A stretch of DNA of 64,000 nucleotides from an uncultured Pseudomonadota bacterium (GCA_903875225.1 CAIQVJ010000103.1:62001-126000), one strand, 5' to 3'. Shown: positions 14,843 to 24,616, counted from the first letter of the stretch. Translations and numbers: made by a program. Notes: a model not told the origin generated them from the letters alone.

Positions 14843-16608
14843 TCCAGCACCATCGAGCCGGAAATGTAGATGTAGGAGCTCGACTGGTTCGTCTGGATCG
14901 TGGAGAACGGGAACCCGAAGTAGGGGCCCTTGATGTAGCTCTCCATGTAGAAGCTGACGTTGCCGGCCTCCAGGGTCTGCAATTCACTTGCGATGTAGGT
15001 GTGGTCACCGTCGTCCCAGGGGAGCGACGCGACCTGACCGCCCTTCCCGTCCGAGACCAGCGTGCCCGTGATGCCCGTGGCGAAGATGGCGTCGGGGTAG
15101 GTCTGGGCGGGGGTCCAGGTGTAGTTGAAGTCCTCCGCGCGGTTCCAGGTGTAGTTGCCCCACAGCGCCGGGGTGAGCATCTGGTAGTCGGCCGGAACGG
15201 TGGGCTGCACGGCGTCGAGGATGTACTCGCCGATCCCGCCCTCCTCTCCTTCGGTGTGCAGGTCGTAGGCACGGGGCCCGTACTGGCCAGGGCAGTAGTC
15301 CTCCATCGTGAGCGCTGCGCTGTAGTAGATCATGCCGCTGGAGGGATCGACGTTGCGATCGAGGGTGACCACGTTGCAGTCGGACTCGAACCACACGTGC
15401 TGGCCAGCGCCCACCGTGTCGTTGTTCGGACAGTCTGGCTGATCCACCGGATCGGGGAACTCGAACGTGCCGTTCACATCGTAGGGCTGCGGCCCGCTGG
15501 CGGGGGGCGACCCTGCACCGCAGGGGGGGTCGAGCGGCAGGTAGAACACCGCCTGCCCGGTGACGTACTCGGAGACCGCGCCGGTGGCGTTGTCGATGCC
15601 GCGAACCACGTTGAATGCGAGCGAGATGCCGACGTTCGAGAGGTCTGCAGGGGCGTCGAGCACGTTCAGCGCGTCCTGCATCAACACGCCCTCGGTGTCC
15701 GTGCGGGCGAGCACGTCGCGCAGGCCAACCTCAGCGGCATTCGAGAGCGTCATCGAGCCGTTGATGTGCTCGGCATCTACGACGTTGATGTCGTCGATGA
15801 TGATGTCCCCCTTCTGGTCGCCGCCCTTCCAGAATTCCATCGCCGAAGCGTCGTCGAAGTGGGTGCCGATCCCCTCGACCGTGAAGTTCACCGTGTCGCC
15901 CTGCGAGGCCTCGGGGGGGTCGAATACGGCCGACATGCTGACACGGTCGACCTGGAAGCCCGAATAGAGCGTGGTGACGTCCGAGCCGGCGTCCACCGAC
16001 ACGTCCCGCAGGCCCGGGACGGCGTCGCGATCGATGGTGACGTCTGCGATCAGGTCGGTCTCGGAGATGACGGTGACAGCCGTGACCTCGATGCCATCGC
16101 CGAACCACGCCCAGGTGTCCCCGCCGACCCAGGTGGTGTTCTTGCCGAACATCTCGACCTGGACGCTCTCACCGATCAGCCCGCGGTCGGGGTTGATCGT
16201 GAACGAATCGTCCGTGACCGTGAGCGCGTTCGGGATCGTCAACTCACCGGCGGACGCACCGACGATGGCATCGCGCGGGCCGAGATCCGCGGCGTCACCG
16301 ATGCTGATGTTCGCGACGGCAGTCCAGCCGTCGAGCACCGTGATGCTGTTGACCGTCACGCCCTGACCGAGATCCAGGGTGGTGGTGCCGTCGAACGAGA
16401 ACACCGATGTACCCGACGTGATTCGGGCATCCACGGTGGTTCCGCGGCCTGCCTCGGGGGGCGTGAAGGTGAGCCCCGCCTGTTCCTCGATCCCCGTGCT
16501 CGGGCCCTTGCCCCCGCCACCGTCGCACCCACCCACGAGCGCAGTGAGGCCTCCCAGCAGCACGAGGGAAAGCGACAGACGGCTGGCTTTGGAAAACGAG
16601 GAAGGCAT
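14839..16608 (-). CDS. Lipoprotein with three tandem Ig-like (IPT-type) repeats
   Basis: 589 residues from the ATG at 16608; upstream in-frame sequence is not protein-like. The signal peptide ends in LVGGC. Residues about 38-295 hold three related beta-sandwich units that each begin with a proline-containing strand (FTPPEAGRGTTV, INPDRGLIGESVQV, FDPPEASQGDTVNF) and end with LGPRD, PGLRD or VGLRD, the pattern of IPT/TIG Ig-like domains. The C-terminal half is beta-rich with many aromatic residues and matches no family I know. It is the first gene of the five-gene lipoprotein operon, with its own promoter candidate, 137 bp after nuoN. Confidence 0.8.
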   Translation of the reverse strand: MPSSFSKASRLSLSLVLLGGLTALVGGCDGGGGKGPSTGIEEQAGLTFTPPEAGRGTTVDARITSGTSVFSFDGTTTLDLGQGVTVNSITVLDGWTAVANISIGDAADLGPRDAIVGASAGELTIPNALTVTDDSFTINPDRGLIGESVQVEMFGKNTTWVGGDTWAWFGDGIEVTAVTVISETDLIADVTIDRDAVPGLRDVSVDAGSDVTTLYSGFQVDRVSMSAVFDPPEASQGDTVNFTVEGIGTHFDDASAMEFWKGGDQKGDIIIDDINVVDAEHINGSMTLSNAAEVGLRDVLARTDTEGVLMQDALNVLDAPADLSNVGISLAFNVVRGIDNATGAVSEYVTGQAVFYLPLDPPCGAGSPPASGPQPYDVNGTFEFPDPVDQPDCPNNDTVGAGQHVWFESDCNVVTLDRNVDPSSGMIYYSAALTMEDYCPGQYGPRAYDLHTEGEEGGIGEYILDAVQPTVPADYQMLTPALWGNYTWNRAEDFNYTWTPAQTYPDAIFATGITGTLVSDGKGGQVASLPWDDGDHTYIASELQTLEAGNVSFYMESYIKGPYFGFPFSTIQTNQSSSYIYISGSMVLE

Positions 16609-16615
16609 GACCGCT

Positions 16616-16639
16616 CCGATCCCACACAGTATAGCGCAA
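16616..16639 (-). promoter_or_regulatory. Candidate promoter/operator of the lipoprotein operon
   Basis: On the minus strand TATACT (16633-16628), a near-consensus -10, lies 20 bases before the ATG at 16608. It is bracketed by the inverted arms CACACA and TGTGTG, a possible operator overlapping the -10. The -35 region is weak. This is read by eye only. Confidence 0.4.
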
Positions 16640-16744
16640 ATGTGTGAGGAATAGACACGGGGGCCTGAACGCCTCCTGTAGCCGCCAACGCGCTCTCTGC
16701 AGGTGGGTCGCCGCAACGCGTAGCGGTTGCCCCCCGACCAGCGC

Positions 16745-18208
16745 CTACGCGAACAAGCTCTGAAGCGACCGCTGCGCCAGCTCGAGGACGGGCCCGGGGA
16801 CCAGGCCGAACGCCAACAGCGCGAAGCCGGAGATCGCCAGACCGGTGAGCGCGGCCGGAGAGGTGCGAACCTCGGCACCGCCTTCCTTCATGTACATCCA
16901 AACCATCGGACGAAGGTAGTAGTACACGCCGCTTGCCGCCGCGAGGGCGCCGATGATGGCGAGCCCGACGTTGCCGGACTGCACGGCTGCGGAGAACAGG
17001 TAGAACTTGCCCACGAAACCCATCGTCGGGGGGATGCCCGCCATGGAGAGCAGGCATAGCGAGAGGCCCATCGCAAGGGCGGGGTGACGCTTGCCAAGGC
17101 CCGCGAGCGAGTCCAGATCCGTGCGGTCCTCCCCTTCCCGGGTGAAGACCGCGAGCACCGTGAAGGCCCCTGCGTTCATGAACGTGTACGCCGCCAGGTA
17201 GAACAACAGGGAGGCCAACGCCGCGTTCGAGCGGGCTTCTCCGCCGGAAGCCGCGGCGAGCGCCATCATCAGGTAGCCAGCGTGGGCGATCGAGGAGTAC
17301 GCGAGCATGCGCTTCAGGTCGCGCTGCGCGAGCGCGCCAAGGTTGCCGACGACCATCGTGGATGCCGCCATCCACCAGAGCACACCCTCGAACCCCGCCG
17401 AGTGGGCTCCGACAGCGCCGAAGATGAAGCGGGCGAAGGCGCCGAAGCTCGCGGCCTTGACGCCGGAGGCCATGAGCGCGGTGACCGAGATGGGGGCGCC
17501 CTGATAGACGTCGGGGGCCCACATGTGGAAGGGCACGCTCGCGACCTTGAAGCCGAAGCCGACGATCAGGAGCCCGCCACCAATGGCGACGAGCACGGGC
17601 TGCATCCCCTGGTGCTGGCCCATGAAATAGGCGCCGATGCTGGGAAGGGACGTGCTGCCCGTGGCGCCGTACAGGAACGAGATGCCGTAGAGCATGATCC
17701 CGGAGCTGAAGGCCCCGAGGATGAAGTACTTGAAGCCACTCTCGACGCTGGCCGGATCCGCACGCTTGATCGCGCACAGGACGTACATCGAGATGCTCAT
17801 CACCTCGAGCGAGACGAACACCATCATCAGGTCGTTCGCCTGCGCCATGAGGCCCATGCCACACACACCGAACAGGACGAGCGCGTAGTACTCTCCGACG
17901 CGCAGGTTGAGGCGCTCCAGGTAGTCGTCACTGAATGCGACCGCGAGGATCGCCCCGATGATGCAGGTGATCTGGATGAACAAGCCGAACTTGTCCACCC
18001 GGAGCATGCCCCCGAAGGCGCTCTGCGCGTCGTAGCCGAACAACACGACGCTGAGCAGGGCCGCGCCGCCGAGCGTTCCGAGCGCGAGGGCCCAGAACCC
18101 GACCTTCGAGGCGGGGCGCACGATGGCCTCGCCCAGCATGATCGCAAGGGCCCCGAAGAAGAGCAGGAGCGCCGGAGAGGCGAGCCAGAGGTCGTTGAAC
18201 GTGGGCAT
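16745..18208 (-). CDS. nuoN: NADH-quinone oxidoreductase subunit N
   Basis: 487 residues with about 14 transmembrane helices, an antiporter-like (Mrp-type) membrane subunit of respiratory complex I. Key features: the conserved Glu and Lys environment in FVSLEVMSISMYVLCAIKR, the KVASVPFHMWAPDVYQGAP broken-helix motif with its Lys, and QRDLKRMLAYSSIAHAGY. It forms one of three proton channels of the membrane arm. The gene starts three bases after the nuoM stop and ends the nuo operon. Confidence 0.96.
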   Translation of the reverse strand: MPTFNDLWLASPALLLFFGALAIMLGEAIVRPASKVGFWALALGTLGGAALLSVVLFGYDAQSAFGGMLRVDKFGLFIQITCIIGAILAVAFSDDYLERLNLRVGEYYALVLFGVCGMGLMAQANDLMMVFVSLEVMSISMYVLCAIKRADPASVESGFKYFILGAFSSGIMLYGISFLYGATGSTSLPSIGAYFMGQHQGMQPVLVAIGGGLLIVGFGFKVASVPFHMWAPDVYQGAPISVTALMASGVKAASFGAFARFIFGAVGAHSAGFEGVLWWMAASTMVVGNLGALAQRDLKRMLAYSSIAHAGYLMMALAAASGGEARSNAALASLLFYLAAYTFMNAGAFTVLAVFTREGEDRTDLDSLAGLGKRHPALAMGLSLCLLSMAGIPPTMGFVGKFYLFSAAVQSGNVGLAIIGALAAASGVYYYLRPMVWMYMKEGGAEVRTSPAALTGLAISGFALLAFGLVPGPVLELAQRSLQSLFA

Positions 18209-18211
18209 GGC

Positions 18212-19825
18212 TTACTCGACCGCCGGCGTGACAGCGGGTAGGACGGGGGCCTCGGGCAACGCGCCCGTGTGCTCCGGGTCGTGCGGGAGGTCGGGAGCGA
18301 CGGATCTGCCGGCGGCGATCCAACCAGGAACGGGTCCGGCGTGCACGTACGGCGTGCCCTCGTAGTGGTCCGCGAAGCGGGCGACGAACCGATCCACCGA
18401 GGGGTTGATGCGATCGAGGAAGGGCTGCGGCATCACGCCCATGACCACGATCATGACGAGCAGAGGCGCCAGGTAGACCATCTCGCGGGGGTTGAGGTCC
18501 GCGAGCTTCTCGTTCGCAGCGTTCTTGAGAGGCCCGAACACCACACGCTGGAAGGCCCAGAGCATGTAGGTCGCGCCGAAGATGACGCCGCTGATGGCGA
18601 TCACCGTGGGGATCGGCGCGTACTGGAAGCCGCCGAGGAGCACCAGGAACTCGCCGACGAACCCGTTCAACCCGGGCAGGCCGATGGAGCTGAAGGTCAC
18701 GACCATGAACACGAAGGCGAATCGGGGAACGATCTTCGCGAGCCCGCCGTAGTCGGCGATCATGCGGGTGTGGCGGCGCTCGTAGAGGACGCCCACCAAC
18801 AGGAAGAGCGCGCCGGTGCTCACCCCGTGGTTGAGCATCTGGTACACCGAGCCGCTCACCCCTGGCGCGTTGAGCGCGAAGAGGCCGAGCATGCAGTAGC
18901 CGAGATGGCTCACGGAGCTGTACGCGACCAGCTTCTTGATGTCGTCCTGGACCATCGCGACCAGCGCGCCGTAGACGATGCCGACAACCGCGAGCCCGAT
19001 CATCCACGGACCGAAGTGGATGACGGCCTGCGGGAACAGCGGCATGGCGAACCGGTAGAAGCCGTAGGTCCCCATCTTGAGCATGACACCGGCCAGCACG
19101 ACCGAGCCGCCGGTCGGGGCTTCGACGTGCGCGTCCGGCAGCCACGTGTGGAACGGGAACATCGGGACCTTGATCGCGAACGCCAGCGCAAAGCAGAGGA
19201 ACATCCAGAGCTGGGCGTCGTACGGGATCTCCATGGCCAGCAGGGGTCCGAGGTCGGTGGACCAGGTGCCTGTCTGCTGGTAGTGCAGGTAGTACAACGA
19301 CACGAACGCGACCAGCATCAACAGCGACCCGACGACCGTGTAGATGAAGAACTTGACCGTGGCGTAGATGCGACGCTGGCCGCCCCAGATGCCGATGAGG
19401 AAGTACATGGGGAGCAGGACGAGCTCCCAGAACATGTAGAACAGGAAGGTGTCCAGCGCGGCGAAGGTGCCGATCATCGCGCCCTCGAGCGCGAGCATCA
19501 GCGCGAAGTAGGCGCGGTGGTTGTCTTCCACACCCGAGAAGCCCGCCAGGATGATGATCGGCGTGAGCGCGGTGGTGAGCAGGATGAGCAGCAGCGCCAC
19601 GCCGTCGATGCCCATGTGGTACCGGACGCCGAACGCGTCGATCCACGCCATGTCCTCCACGAACTGGAAGTCGGCGCCGTGCGGATCGTAGCCGAACCAG
19701 AGCGGGAGCGACGCGGCGAGCGCGACGAGGGATATCGCCAGGGCCGCGGGCTTGGCCACGCTGCGGGGCAGCATGGCCAGCACCAGGGCGCCGATGATGG
19801 GGAGGAAGGTGACGAGAGAGAGCAT
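18212..19825 (-). CDS. nuoM: NADH-quinone oxidoreductase subunit M
   Basis: 537 residues from the ATG at 19825 (the upstream extension is not protein-like). It is a 14-helix antiporter-like subunit of complex I. Motifs include the channel Glu in FYMFWELVLLPMYFLIG, the Lys in FAIKVPMFPFHTWLPDAHVEAPT and the QDDIKKLVAYSSVSHLGY helix. It is a proton-pumping subunit between NuoL and NuoN. The start is two bases after the nuoL stop. Confidence 0.96.
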   Translation of the reverse strand: MLSLVTFLPIIGALVLAMLPRSVAKPAALAISLVALAASLPLWFGYDPHGADFQFVEDMAWIDAFGVRYHMGIDGVALLLILLTTALTPIIILAGFSGVEDNHRAYFALMLALEGAMIGTFAALDTFLFYMFWELVLLPMYFLIGIWGGQRRIYATVKFFIYTVVGSLLMLVAFVSLYYLHYQQTGTWSTDLGPLLAMEIPYDAQLWMFLCFALAFAIKVPMFPFHTWLPDAHVEAPTGGSVVLAGVMLKMGTYGFYRFAMPLFPQAVIHFGPWMIGLAVVGIVYGALVAMVQDDIKKLVAYSSVSHLGYCMLGLFALNAPGVSGSVYQMLNHGVSTGALFLLVGVLYERRHTRMIADYGGLAKIVPRFAFVFMVVTFSSIGLPGLNGFVGEFLVLLGGFQYAPIPTVIAISGVIFGATYMLWAFQRVVFGPLKNAANEKLADLNPREMVYLAPLLVMIVVMGVMPQPFLDRINPSVDRFVARFADHYEGTPYVHAGPVPGWIAAGRSVAPDLPHDPEHTGALPEAPVLPAVTPAVE

Positions 19826-19827
19826 GA

Positions 19828-21840
19828 TCAGTTGCCCCCGATGGCGTAGGCGGTCACGATGAGTGCGGCCCCCAGGGCGATGGATATGGCGTAGACCTGC
19901 ACCCTGCCCCAGCCGATCCGGCCGTGCAACGTACCGGCGAGCACCGCCACCTTCCCGGCCGCGTTCACTGCACCGTCGATCAACTGCGCATCCACCACTG
20001 CCCACAGCACCTGCCGGGACACCGTCACGATGGGGGTGAGCAGCAGGGCTTCGTAGATCTCGTCCACGAACCACTTGTTGAGCGATCCGGTGTAGAGCCT
20101 GGGGAACTTCGCGGCGATGGATGCCGGCAGCTCAGGCTTGCTGAGGTAGAGCGTGTAGGCGAACGCCACAGAGGCTGCCACCCCGAGGGTGGTGAGGCCC
20201 ATGAGCACGAACTCGAGGCTCCCGCCCTCGGCGAAGTGCACGACGCGCTCTGCAGGCTCGAACACCGGAGCCAGGAAGTGCTCCATGCCGCCGCTCATCG
20301 GCAACCAACGGGGCAGGTTGAGCGCGCCGCCGAACACCGAGAGGAACGCGAGCACCATCAGCGGCAGCGTGAGCACGATGGGCGACTCGTGCGGGGTGTG
20401 GGCGTGCCCGCCGTGATCGCCGTGGCCGTGTGCGTCATGAGCGTCGTGCGCGTGACCGCCCCGGTACTCACCGAAGAAGGTCATGAACATGAGCCGTGAC
20501 ATGTAGAACGCCGTCATCAGCGCAGTGCCGAAGCCGATGGCCCACAGCACCTTCGGCATCACGTCGCCGAGCGGCAAGGTGTCGAACATCTGCGTCGACC
20601 AGGTGAGCCAGAGGATCTCGTCCTTGGAGACGAAGCCCGAGAACATCGGGAAGCCGATGATCGCGAGGTAGCCCATGAAGAACGTCGCGAACGTGATCGG
20701 CATGAACTTGCGGAGCCCGCCCATCTTCCGCATGTCCTGCTCGTGGTGCAGCGCGTGGATGATCGACCCGGAGCCCAGGAACATCAGGGCCTTGAAGAAC
20801 GCGTGGGTGAGCACGTGGAAGAAGCCGGCCGTGAACCCGCCGACACCAACCCCGAGGAACATGAACCCGAGCTGGGAGACCGTGGAGTAGGCCAGCACCT
20901 TCTTGATGTCGTTCTGGGTGATGGCGATCGTGGCCGCGAAGAGCGCAGTCAGGGCGCCGATGGTGGCCACCGTGGCCATCGCACCGGGGGCCAGCACGTA
21001 GAGGAAATTCAGCCGGCAGATCATGTAGATGCCGGAGGTGACCATGGTGGCCGCGTGGATGAGCGCGGAGACCGGCGTGGGGCCGGCCATCGCGTCGGGC
21101 AGCCACACGAACAACGGAATCTGCGCGCTCTTGCCTGTCGCGCCGCCGAAGAAGAGCAGGCAGATGCCCGTCACGGCCACACCGCCGAACCCGCCGACCA
21201 GCTCGGGGTGCTTCTCGATCACCTCGGCAAGCTGCACGAAGTTGAGGGTCGCGTGGCCCCCGAGGCTCCAGTAGAGCCAGAACAGCCCGATGAGGAACGA
21301 AAAGTCCCCGACCCGATTGGTGATGAACGCCTTCTTGCCCGCGCTGGCGTAGTCACTGTTCGTGTACCAGAACCCGATGAGCAGGTAGGAACACAGCCCG
21401 ACACCCTCCCACCCCACGAACATGAGCGGAAAGCTGTCGCCCATGACCAGCAGCAACATCGCGAAGATGAACAGGTTCAAGTAGGAGAAGAACCGCCAGA
21501 CGCTCGCCTTGTCTGCCTCGTCGTCCATGTACCCGACGGAGTACAGGTGGATGAGCGACCCGATGCCCGTGATGATGCACATCATCACTGCGGAGAGCGG
21601 ATCCGCGCGGAACGCGATGTCCACGTGCACCGAACCGGTGCTGAACCAGGTCCAGAGCAGCTGGGTCGGGTACTCCCCTCCCTCGGGGGTGCCCATGACC
21701 TGGAACAAGGTGACGAACGACAGCGCTGCGGAGAGCGCCACCATCGCAGTCGCGATGGCACCCGCCACGGCACGAGGGCCGCGGAGGATTCCGTTGAGGA
21801 TTGCGCCGAAGAGCGGTAGAGCGGGGATGAGGGCCAGCAT
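19828..21840 (-). CDS. nuoL: NADH-quinone oxidoreductase subunit L
   Basis: 670 residues from the ATG at 21840, which has AGGGG five bases upstream; a GTG six bases earlier overlaps the nuoK stop. This distal antiporter-like subunit carries the channel motifs VGWEGVGLCSYLLIGFW and SAQIPLFVWLPDAMAGPTP and a C-terminal lateral helix that clamps the membrane arm. A cytoplasmic or periplasmic loop at about 20383-20466 is unusually His-rich (HAHDAHDAHGHGDHGG), which could bind divalent metals. The gene sits between nuoK and nuoM with two-base gaps. Confidence 0.96.
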   Translation of the reverse strand: MLALIPALPLFGAILNGILRGPRAVAGAIATAMVALSAALSFVTLFQVMGTPEGGEYPTQLLWTWFSTGSVHVDIAFRADPLSAVMMCIITGIGSLIHLYSVGYMDDEADKASVWRFFSYLNLFIFAMLLLVMGDSFPLMFVGWEGVGLCSYLLIGFWYTNSDYASAGKKAFITNRVGDFSFLIGLFWLYWSLGGHATLNFVQLAEVIEKHPELVGGFGGVAVTGICLLFFGGATGKSAQIPLFVWLPDAMAGPTPVSALIHAATMVTSGIYMICRLNFLYVLAPGAMATVATIGALTALFAATIAITQNDIKKVLAYSTVSQLGFMFLGVGVGGFTAGFFHVLTHAFFKALMFLGSGSIIHALHHEQDMRKMGGLRKFMPITFATFFMGYLAIIGFPMFSGFVSKDEILWLTWSTQMFDTLPLGDVMPKVLWAIGFGTALMTAFYMSRLMFMTFFGEYRGGHAHDAHDAHGHGDHGGHAHTPHESPIVLTLPLMVLAFLSVFGGALNLPRWLPMSGGMEHFLAPVFEPAERVVHFAEGGSLEFVLMGLTTLGVAASVAFAYTLYLSKPELPASIAAKFPRLYTGSLNKWFVDEIYEALLLTPIVTVSRQVLWAVVDAQLIDGAVNAAGKVAVLAGTLHGRIGWGRVQVYAISIALGAALIVTAYAIGGN

Positions 21841-21842
21841 GT

Positions 21843-22151
21843 TCACCCCTTCATGATGTCGAGATCATCGAGTTTGACGGTCATCCGGTTGCGGAACAAC
21901 AGGATGACGAGCGCCAGTCCGACCGCGGCCTCGGCGGCAGCCACCGCCATGACGAACACCGCGTAGATCATGCCGTCCACCGTGCCAAACTGGCGGGCGA
22001 AGGCAACAAACGAGAGGTTCACGGCGTTGAGCATCAGCTCAACGCTCATGAACACGATCAAGGCATTCTTTCGGGTCAGTACGCCCGCGATCCCGGTCAC
22101 GAAGAGCACTGCGCTCACCGCAAGCACGGGGATCAGACCAACGGATTCCAT
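21843..22151 (-). CDS. nuoK: NADH-quinone oxidoreductase subunit K
   Basis: 102 residues, three transmembrane helices, the normal NuoK size. The two conserved intramembrane Glu residues are present in VFMSVELMLNAVNL and VAAAEAAVGLAL. NuoK forms part of the E-channel proton path next to NuoA and NuoJ. Its start shares one base with the nuoJ stop (TGATG), indicating coupled translation. Confidence 0.96.
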   Translation of the reverse strand: MESVGLIPVLAVSAVLFVTGIAGVLTRKNALIVFMSVELMLNAVNLSFVAFARQFGTVDGMIYAVFVMAVAAAEAAVGLALVILLFRNRMTVKLDDLDIMKG

Positions 22152-22654
22152 CAGATCTCCTTCTTGGCAAGCACCACGGCGCCAACGACCGCGACGGTGA
22201 GCAGCGCAGAAACGGTCTCGAACGGGAGCAGATACGGGCCCTCGAAGAGGGCACGGCCGATCATCGCGATCGTGCCGTACTCGGCCCCCACCGGGGCGGG
22301 GAGGGTCTCGGGAAGTTGCCCGAGCGCGGTGAACAGTCCGATTGCGAACAGGCCGGCTGTGGCCATGCCTACGACACCCCTGGGCCCGATGTCGTTGAAC
22401 GTGAGGTGATCGCCGTGCCGCAGGTTCAACAGCATGATCACGAAGATGAACAGCACCATGATGGCGCCGGCGTAGACCAGGATCTGGATGACCGCCACGA
22501 AGTGTGCGCCCAGGAGCGCGTAGTCTGCCGCGAGGAAGAAGAAGCAGATCACCAGCGAAAGGGCGCTGGCGATCGGGTTCCGCATGGTGACCACACCGAC
22601 CCCGGACACGATCGCGAAGAGCGAGAAGAGGTAGAAGAATACAGCTTCAAACAT
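22151..22654 (-). CDS. nuoJ: NADH-quinone oxidoreductase subunit J
   Basis: 167 residues with five predicted transmembrane helices. The conserved third helix reads IQILVYAGAIMVLFIFVIML, with the Tyr-Ala-Gly segment that forms the pi-bulge near the E-channel in NuoJ. It is part of the membrane arm base of complex I. It shares one base with both nuoI (upstream) and nuoK (downstream). Confidence 0.95.
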   Translation of the reverse strand: MFEAVFFYLFSLFAIVSGVGVVTMRNPIASALSLVICFFFLAADYALLGAHFVAVIQILVYAGAIMVLFIFVIMLLNLRHGDHLTFNDIGPRGVVGMATAGLFAIGLFTALGQLPETLPAPVGAEYGTIAMIGRALFEGPYLLPFETVSALLTVAVVGAVVLAKKEI

Positions 22655-23223
22655 CAGGGAGCCCCGCTGGCCGACGGTGACGAGACGAACCCTGCAGGAG
22701 CGCTCTCCGGGTTGAGCCGGTAGAATTCCTCTGCGGGCGGCTTGATGCCGTCCATGAGGTTCACCATGTAGGTCTTGTTGTGGATCAGCGCCTGCCGGGT
22801 GTAGGCGTTCACCTCGTAGATGCGCGTGTCCATCCGAATCGCATCCTTGGGGCAGGCCTCGACGCAGAAGCCGCAGAAGATGCAGCGCAGCATGTCGATG
22901 TCGAATTCGACCGGAAACTTCTCGGCCGGGTCGTCCGGGGCCTCACCTGCGATGATGGTGATGCACTTGGCCGGACAGATCGTCGGACAACACATGCAGG
23001 CGACGCACTTGACCTTGCCGTCCGGGCGCAGGAGCAGGCGGTGCGCTCCGCGATAGCGCTCCGCCATCGTCTTTCGCACATCGGGGTACTCGATGGTGAC
23101 GAACCGGTTCTGGTCGAACAGGTTCTTCACGACGTGTCCCATCGTGAGGGCCAGGCCCTTGAAGAGCTCGACCAGGTAGATGGACTCCAGGGAGGTCATC
23201 TTTCGGGCTGCAGGCATTGCCAT
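22654..23223 (-). CDS. nuoI: NADH-quinone oxidoreductase subunit I (2x[4Fe-4S])
   Basis: 189 residues. Two ferredoxin-type clusters N6a and N6b are bound by CVACMCCPTICP and CIFCGFCVEACP (CxxCxxCxxxCP each). NuoI carries electrons from the NuoG chain to cluster N2 in NuoB. GGAG six bases before the ATG at 23223 supports that start over the second Met at 23217. The C-terminal 20 residues are a Ser/Ala/Pro tail longer than usual. Confidence 0.96.
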   Translation of the reverse strand: MAMPAARKMTSLESIYLVELFKGLALTMGHVVKNLFDQNRFVTIEYPDVRKTMAERYRGAHRLLLRPDGKVKCVACMCCPTICPAKCITIIAGEAPDDPAEKFPVEFDIDMLRCIFCGFCVEACPKDAIRMDTRIYEVNAYTRQALIHNKTYMVNLMDGIKPPAEEFYRLNPESAPAGFVSSPSASGAP

Positions 23224-23233
23224 CCGCGACTCC

Positions 23234-24616
23234 TTACTTCAGACCGAGGGTTTCAAGGAGGCCGTTCGGGAAGAGCGCGACCCAGATGCCAGCTGCGAGC
23301 ACATTCGCGAGGGCGAGTGGCAGCATCCGCTTCCAGCCGAGGTCCATCAGCTGGTCATAGCGGAACCGCGGGACGGTCCAACGCACCCAGATGAAGAACC
23401 AGCAGCCAAACAAGACCTTTGCGATGAGCACCGTGATGCCGACGACGGCGGCCACCAGATCGGGGCCGAACACCGTGGCGTTCTCGAGCCAGCCGAACGT
23501 GAGGGTGTTGAGGGAGAGCTGTTGGCTCACCCCGAGGAGACCGGCGACCGCCAACGCGGCGCACGCACCGGCAGCGCCGAGCCACACCGCGACAAAGAAC
23601 ATCGGCTCCTTCAGGCGCGCGTCACCGGCGGGCAACGCTTGGTAGAACGGGCGCTCCCGGCGCTTCCACGCGACTACGGCGAACACGACGAGCAGGGGGA
23701 TCGCCGCACCGGCAGCGATCAACACCCCATCGCTGTGCTCCCGCAACATGTCGGGGGTCACGAAGGGCACGTTGTACCCGCCGAAGAACAAGGTCGCAGT
23801 CACGGAGGCGGCGACGATCATGTTGGCGTACTCGCCCATGAAGAACAGGGCGAAACGCAGCGAGCTGTATTCGGTGTGGTACCCACCCACGAGCTCGGCC
23901 TCACCCTCTGGCAGGTCGAACGGCGTGCGATTGGTCTCTGCGAAAGCCGCAGTCCAGAAGAGCACGAAGGCCAGGAGTCCGACCGGCGTGAACACCGTCC
24001 AGTTCCAGATCGCGCCCGCCTGCATCTCGGCGATGTTGGAGAGCGAGACCGACCCTGCCATCAGGAAGACCACGACAGCCGAGAGGCCCATGGAGAGCTC
24101 GTAGCTGACCATCTGGGCGCTCGCCCGGAGGCCGCCGAGCAGGCTGAACTTGTTGTTGGACGCCCAACCGGCGAGCATCACGCCGTACACGCCGATGGAC
24201 GTGCCCGCGAGCACGAAGAGCAGGCCGCCGTCGATGTCGGACACCTTGAGTTGGTAGCCGAGGAAGTTGTCGCCGAACGGAACCACGATCCACGTCATCA
24301 GCGCGACGGACATGGCAATCACGGGCGCTGCCGCCCAGTACCGCTTCTCGACGTGCCCTGGGATGATGTCCTCCTTCATCACCAGCTTCACCACGTCGTT
24401 CAACGTGTGCACGAGCCCGCCGGCGCGGATGCCCATGATGTGCGCCCGGTTCGGACCGGGCCTGTCCTGGATGTACGCCGCACCCTTGCGCTCGGCCCAG
24501 ATCAGCACCGGCACCAACTGCATGACGAACAGGACGGCGAAGACACACTTGGCAAGCGCCAGGTAGTATGGGATGGCGCCGTCACCAAGCCAGCTGACGA
24601 GATCGTCGAAGCTCAT
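23234..24616 (-). CDS. nuoH: NADH-quinone oxidoreductase subunit H
   Basis: 460 residues from the ATG at 24616, which overlaps the nuoG stop by four bases. About eight to nine transmembrane helices. Quinone-site and proton-path motifs are well kept: AERKGAAYIQDRPGPNR and ETNRTPFDLPEGEAELVGGY followed by HTEYSS. NuoH anchors the peripheral arm and forms much of the quinone chamber. It is somewhat longer than E. coli NuoH (325), with extra helices in the second half around 23450-23750. Confidence 0.95.
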   Translation of the reverse strand: MSFDDLVSWLGDGAIPYYLALAKCVFAVLFVMQLVPVLIWAERKGAAYIQDRPGPNRAHIMGIRAGGLVHTLNDVVKLVMKEDIIPGHVEKRYWAAAPVIAMSVALMTWIVVPFGDNFLGYQLKVSDIDGGLLFVLAGTSIGVYGVMLAGWASNNKFSLLGGLRASAQMVSYELSMGLSAVVVFLMAGSVSLSNIAEMQAGAIWNWTVFTPVGLLAFVLFWTAAFAETNRTPFDLPEGEAELVGGYHTEYSSLRFALFFMGEYANMIVAASVTATLFFGGYNVPFVTPDMLREHSDGVLIAAGAAIPLLVVFAVVAWKRRERPFYQALPAGDARLKEPMFFVAVWLGAAGACAALAVAGLLGVSQQLSLNTLTFGWLENATVFGPDLVAAVVGITVLIAKVLFGCWFFIWVRWTVPRFRYDQLMDLGWKRMLPLALANVLAAGIWVALFPNGLLETLGLK

